Both the position numbers and the translations under genes were made by a program. Under the pieces are notes generated by a model, which worked only from the letters and a program-made list of their open reading frames with translations, was not told the DNA's origin and did no database searches. A stretch of 64,000 bases of DNA. It comes from Hondaea fermentalgiana (lineage: Eukaryota; Sar; Bigyra; Thraustochytrida; Thraustochytriidae). Position 1 is the first letter of the stretch. Each line of letters begins with the position of its first letter. The DNA lies in assembly GCA_014084085.1 (NCBI GenBank), contig NPFB01000110.1, positions 54,979 through 118,978 on the forward strand, given 5' to 3'. Positions 59,595 to 64,000 of the stretch are shown here, piece after piece.

Positions 59595-60713
59595 TTCAAG
59601 GCCAATACCAAAGAATGGGCCGAATCGTGATTTTTCCAGCGCGCACGCAAGTCTTACCTACCCCTTCCGATCCATTCCACCAATGCATTGCACGGATCTA
59701 GCTAGGCCTATTCTAACAGACAGTATACCATGGATAGTAAAAACTTTTCACCTCCGTATTTTCTCTCTCTCTCTACTACAATGAAAGTTTTTTTCTCCAC
59801 TTTCAAAAAAGATGAATATTATTTTTTTCAAAGGAGTTATAATATTTTGTCATGTCCGCTTTTCGCGTGCGCCGCGCGCGCCGTGGCGCCAATTCCAAGA
59901 AGATACGAGGAGAGGCAATCAATTTCATCTCGGCTCCACCTTATTTGGCTTGATCCCTTCCCGAGCGCTTGCTCATCGACCGCCTCGCGCGCAAGCGCCT
60001 CTGCCGGGGCCGCACGACGGACGGCTCCGGCTCTTGCGGCCGGCCAGTACTAGTTCCAGATAGATCCCCCTTTCGTTCAAGACGCACAGAAGGCCCGAGC
60101 CCCCCGCAGCGGTAGCTTTTGCGCGCAAGCGGTATTTTCCCCTGCGGGGTCAACTGAGGGTCCAGAGAGTTTAGGCTGTGGGAAATCGACCACAATTCTG
60201 AAACGAGACCCGACCAGACCCAGCAGACGTGTGCGGAGCTGTGGGGAGGGAATGAAAGCTCCGGGGTTGATCTTCGTTTTACACATTCGTGCCGCGGCAG
60301 CGCAGCGCCAACCATGGCAACTCGAACCAAGGCAGCGGACGAAAGCCTCGACAGCCTGGTGAATAGACGGACGCATGGACGAATGGATGGATCGACGAAC
60401 CGACCGGTGGACGCAGGTCGCTGTCGCCAGGACACGACGCGCGGCAGGGCAGGGCATGGCCCCGAACGTGCGACGCGAAAGCGCCTGGCGCGCTCGTTTT
60501 ACGCGTCCGTCGTGTTCGCTGTCCGTCTGTACGAGGCCTGTGGCAGCTGGCATGGCTGCTCGTTGCGCGTACTGGATCGATGGGAGGATACGCGGGAGGG
60601 AGGGTGTGCGCAAGGTGTTGTTCTTGCTGTCGCTTGGTTGCTGTCGCTTGCTTCGCCTGGCCAGCCAGCACCCCAAAGCGGGCCAGGAGGCAAAACGAGC
60701 GAGACGCGACTCG

Positions 60714-60774
60714 CTCGACTTGACTCGACTCGACTCGACTCGACTTGATGCGACTCGGCACGATTCGACTCGGG
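60714..60774. repeat. CGACT pentanucleotide repeat
   Basis: Tandem CGACT units with a few substitutions. Confidence 0.9.
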
Positions 60775-60798
60775 CCAGTCACCCTCCGACCCAACCAC

Positions 60799-60862
60799 AC
60801 AGGCAGGCAGGCAGGCAGGGAGGCAGGCAGGCAGGGAGGCCGGCAGCCAGCCAGCCAGAATC
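60799..60862. repeat. CAGG/CAGC tetranucleotide repeat
   Basis: CAGG units grade into CAGC units, in the same low-complexity region. Confidence 0.9.
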
Positions 60863-61389
60863 CTGGAATGGCCTGTGCACGTACGTGAATGTATACGCGT
60901 GTTGCGCTCCCTGCCTTCTTTATCAAGTTGCTCCCGGCATTGCTACCCCGCGTTCTTTGCTTGCTGCGGCCGGCCCACGCGATCGAGTCCCGTCGTGCGG
61001 CTTCGCCTGGGCCTCGCCCGATCTTGCTTGGCCTCTTTCTTGTCTTTTCCGGGGCGTAGAAAGCAGGCAGGGAGGGAGGGTTGCAAGGGAGGGCTTTTAC
61101 TGACGGTTGAAAGCGAGTTCTCTTTCGTCCGTGTCGTGAACGCGTGTCAGTCAGCCAGGAGGCTACGATGACTGACTGGCGCGCTGCAGGTTTGCTCGGC
61201 GCGCTGGCGCTGGCTGGCTGGTTGTCTGGCTGCAGCAAATAGTTGGTTTTTGGTTGTTTGGTTGATTGATTGGACTTGTTTTATTGTTTGTTTGTTTATT
61301 TGTTTGTTGGTTGGTTGGTTGGTTGACGCATCCAACGTGCCAGCTGCGCCATGTCATGTCACGACGGAGGAGGGTCGAAAAGGCCATGA

Positions 61390-61390
<1 letters not shown>

Positions 61391-61448
<58 letters not shown>
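61391..61448. repeat. CTG trinucleotide repeat
   Basis: About 19 CTG units with one TTG interruption, outside any recognised gene. Confidence 0.95.
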
Positions 61449-61450
<2 letters not shown>

Positions 61451-63308
61451 CTGCCTGTTTCGTACCACGAAGCGCTGCGTGTGATTTCAACGAGCATAAG
61501 CATCATCACGCCCACCTGCACCGGTGATCACGTGGGGGAGACAAGGCGCTGGAACCGCGCGATGGTAGGCTGTGCGTGGAATCACGGACGCACGGAGCCT
61601 CGGTTGCGCCCGCGTCGACTCGAGCCTTTGAAAAAGAAAAATCGAGCCTTTGCCATTTTTTTTGTTTTTGTAGGCCTACATCGTGGCTTCTCGGGCCCAA
61701 CTTCGACGACCCTTAAGCGAGCTTGGCAAGCACGAGCTAGAAAGAGCAAGCACACGACGGCCCACCGATCGAAGTTGTCTGCGCGTCGCTGCCGCAGACG
61801 AGCGCATAATTTTCACCTTTTCCATGGCTTCTAAAAAGATCTTCACTCGTCAAAATTTCAGTGCTGCGACACATTCTTTCGCTGCCCAGGCGCACGTGAA
61901 GCGCGGTCAGAGCAGCAGCCAGCCGCGCAGAGCGTCCACCCGACTGCATAGATCGAGCCCGGCGCGCCAGCAAGGGGTGGGCGTTGGCTGCAGGGCAGGG
62001 AGCCGGACCAAGCGCTTCAACGAGATTTTCGCACACCTGCATCCACCAGTGGCGGTTCGTGGTTCAGAGCGCGGCGGGCGGTCCTTCAATCATTTCCTTC
62101 AAATCGTTCGTCCAACCGTTCACCCCCTCGGATTTCCATTCGCCACGGCAGTAAACTTGTTGTTTGCAGATGCTTGCTCGTGCCGCCAGCCGGGTGCGGG
62201 CGCAGCGCGGTCTGCCTCACTAGATTGATCGATCGGATCGAGTCCTCTCGAGCAAGCTTTAGCTTTCTTCGATCGCTTCTGCTGGTCACCAGCTGCGGTT
62301 CATTGGGGCAGCTAACGACGCAAGCCGCCGCGGCGCCGTGTCGTGACGGTGACGTTTCCTCTTCCTCGGGCGACGGACTCGCTCGTGCGGAACCGGCGTC
62401 GAACAAGCGAGCACTAACGCTCGACGGTGAGGCGGTCGGGCAACCAGCAGCAGCAGCAGCAAGCAGGCAAGCAAGCAGGCAAGCAAGCAGTCGGGTCGCA
62501 GTCGGTCGGCGCGGGAGGCGCAGCAAACAATCTCGGATTCCGAGTAGCCCGGCGCGCTTTTCTCGAGACGAATTTCGCAAACGCCAGCAGCCAGCAGGCC
62601 GTCTGCACTGCGCGCACCCACTCGCTCTACGCTGCCGCCGCGACCAGGCCCGCGGGGCGCTTATGGGGCTCGCCCATCTCGGCCCTCCCTCGCGTGCCGG
62701 GGGGTGCAGGCAGTTAGTTGCAGGCAGCACAGCGAGCGGGCCAGGTGAAAGAAAGAAAGAAAGAAAGAAGGAAAGAACGAAAGGCGCGGGTCAATCAATC
62801 ATGTCAAACAAATTCACAAAAATCAACTCACAAAAATCAATGCAAATCGGTTCAAACCAATTCAAAGCAATTCAAATCAGAACAAATCAAATCTTCGGAG
62901 CCATCCTCGATGCACGAAAGATGCACAGAAACACACACAGCGGGCCAAGGTCTCCGCGAGCTTTCTCAAGCGAAGCGAGCCTTCTTGAGAAAGCTGGCGC
63001 CCGGCAGCTTCGCAGCTAGCTCGCTGCAGCTGGCGAGGCCGCGCGGCTTTGCTCGCGACGCCTTCGCCTGCCTGCAGCTGCAGCTGCCTGCCTCTCTGCC
63101 TGGCACAGGCCGCAGCCGCTGCGCTCGAACGCGCAGAACGAACGGGCAGAGGAATGCGTGGCGGCCGTGCCGTGCTGTGCTGTGCTGCGCTGCGCACGTT
63201 CGCGACGACGTCGACGCGTGCGGCTTCGCGGTGCGGGTGCGGGTGCCGGAGCGGAACGGGCCCGCGCAGGGCAGGGCGTCATGACGCAGGCTTCGGAAAT
63301 GGAGCAGG

Positions 63309-63346
63309 GCCAAGGCAAGGCAAGGCAAGGCAAGGCAAGGCAAGGC
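63309..63346. repeat. GGCAA pentanucleotide repeat
   Basis: Seven tandem GGCAA units. Confidence 0.95.
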
Positions 63347-63940
63347 GATGGAGCAAGGAAAGCAACATCTGCCATGGCTGCAGCGCCCGGCCCCAAGAAA
63401 GCGTGCAAACAACTCGTGGCGACACGCCGAACGAGCAAACCAGGAAAGGAACAAGGCAGGGAAGAAGAACGGAAGCGGCGTCGTGATCTCGTCCCCCGCG
63501 CCTCTGCAGGCGTCCCGGGAGGGGCGGGAGGCGGCGGAGGGGTCCCGGGGAGGCGGCGCGAGTTACTTTACCTCATCCCTCGCGATCGAGTCTCGCGGGC
63601 CGAAGAACGGTGGCGGTGCCGGTGCCCGGCCGGTGCCGGTGCCAGGTAGGGCGAAGTAACAGGAGGCAGCGGGGCAGGGGGGGAGAGGGGGAGAGAAAGA
63701 AACAGAGAAGGAAACGGAGGGCAAGTGAAGGGGGCAGGCAGTGTGGCCCCGTCCGAAACGCGGAGCGCCGGAAACAGGTGTGGGGCCGCCCCGTGCAAGC
63801 GAGTGCGCTCGCGGCCTGGCTCGGCGCGGCCCGCGTCTGCGTCGACTCCTCCTTTCTTTCCTTGCTTTCTTACTCCAAACTTCTTTATTTCTCTGGCTGA
63901 TCTATTCATTGCTGCACTGCTGGGCTTCTGCGTGGCATCG

Positions 63941-63947
<7 letters not shown>

Positions 63948-64000
<53 letters not shown>
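63948..64000. repeat. CTGT tetranucleotide microsatellite running off the window
   Basis: Perfect CTGT units fill the last ~53 bases and continue past the window edge. Confidence 0.97.

Larger units (their letters stand above)
57961..64000. other. Six-kilobase region without a recognised gene, rich in simple repeats
   Basis: The first ~350 bp would be the promoter and 5' UTR of the NDK-like gene. Beyond that, the sequence alternates between GC-rich low-complexity blocks and short AT-rich stretches. Microsatellites include AAAAG, GC, CGACT, CAGG, CTG, GGCAA, GAAA and CTGT. Open frames up to ~320 codons occur on both strands, but they overlap each other, consist largely of Arg, Ala, Ser, Pro and Gln, and cross the repeats. 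No telomeric TTAGGG or TTTAGGG array is seen. Confidence 0.55.

Noticed and set aside
60714..60862. Spaced short repeats that could suggest a CRISPR array
   Set aside because: The units are 4-5 bp perfect microsatellites without spacers, in a eukaryotic genome.
60279..61238. 319-codon minus-strand frame
   Set aside because: It crosses CGACT and CAGG microsatellites, overlaps equally long frames on the other strand, and has Arg/Ser/Pro-rich content without family resemblance.
63948..64000. CTGT array at the window end as a possible telomere
   Set aside because: The unit does not fit known telomere repeats (TTAGGG/TTTAGGG types). Tetranucleotide microsatellites of this kind are found throughout the window.

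Overview
This window is eukaryotic nuclear DNA from a compact, GC-rich, intron-poor genome. It holds 21 supportable protein genes, two 100-N assembly gaps, one pseudogene fragment and many microsatellites. The gene set includes a cAMP-dependent-type kinase, an SLC12 cotransporter, STN1, XRCC4, a FYVE-SYLF protein and a LRR-ROCO protein. Together with the mostly single-exon genes, this suggests a free-living protist. A stramenopile of the thraustochytrid type is my best guess, but that is inference from gene style. No rRNA, tRNA, CRISPR or prokaryotic operon was seen.

Layout. 1-10.5 kb: a PKA-like kinase (-, cut by the window edge), a C2HC zinc-finger protein (+), an SLC12 cotransporter (-) with a degenerate tandem copy of its own 3' end, and a four-helix membrane protein (-). 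10.5-12.7 kb: no recognised gene. 12.7-17.2 kb: a GT10 fucosyltransferase, two further four-helix membrane proteins and an FCP/NIF-like HAD protein. 17.5-25.7 kb: an unrecognised protein, STN1 and XRCC4 placed head to head, and a PUB-UBX protein with an AlkB-like C-terminus. 25.9-33.4 kb: a TRM10-SDR fusion head to head with a DEAH helicase-like protein that has lost its ATPase motifs, then a Gln-rich ankyrin protein. 33.4-38.5 kb: repeat-rich sequence with a gap and no recognised gene. 38.5-45.2 kb: an eight-exon LRR-ROC-COR-TIR-like gene and an unrecognised coiled-coil protein. 45.4-58 kb: FYVE-SYLF head to head with a 2,071-residue LRR protein ending in a NEL-type E3 ligase domain, then an NDK-like protein. 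58-64 kb: low-complexity sequence with no recognisable gene.

Themes. Many neighbours are divergent pairs (kinase/zinc finger, HAD/unknown, STN1/XRCC4, TRM10-SDR/helicase-like, FYVE-SYLF/LRR-NEL). STN1 and XRCC4 both act on DNA ends. TRM10-SDR joins in one chain two activities that in human mitochondria are separate RNase P subunits. The 38-56 kb block carries two large LRR proteins with immunity- or effector-like architectures, ROCO-TIR and NEL E3, on either side of an endosomal FYVE-SYLF protein. The most novel items are the NEL E3 ligase in a eukaryote, the TRM10-SDR fusion, the PUB-UBX-AlkB fusion, and the one-exon-per-LRR structure of the ROCO gene in an otherwise almost intron-free region.
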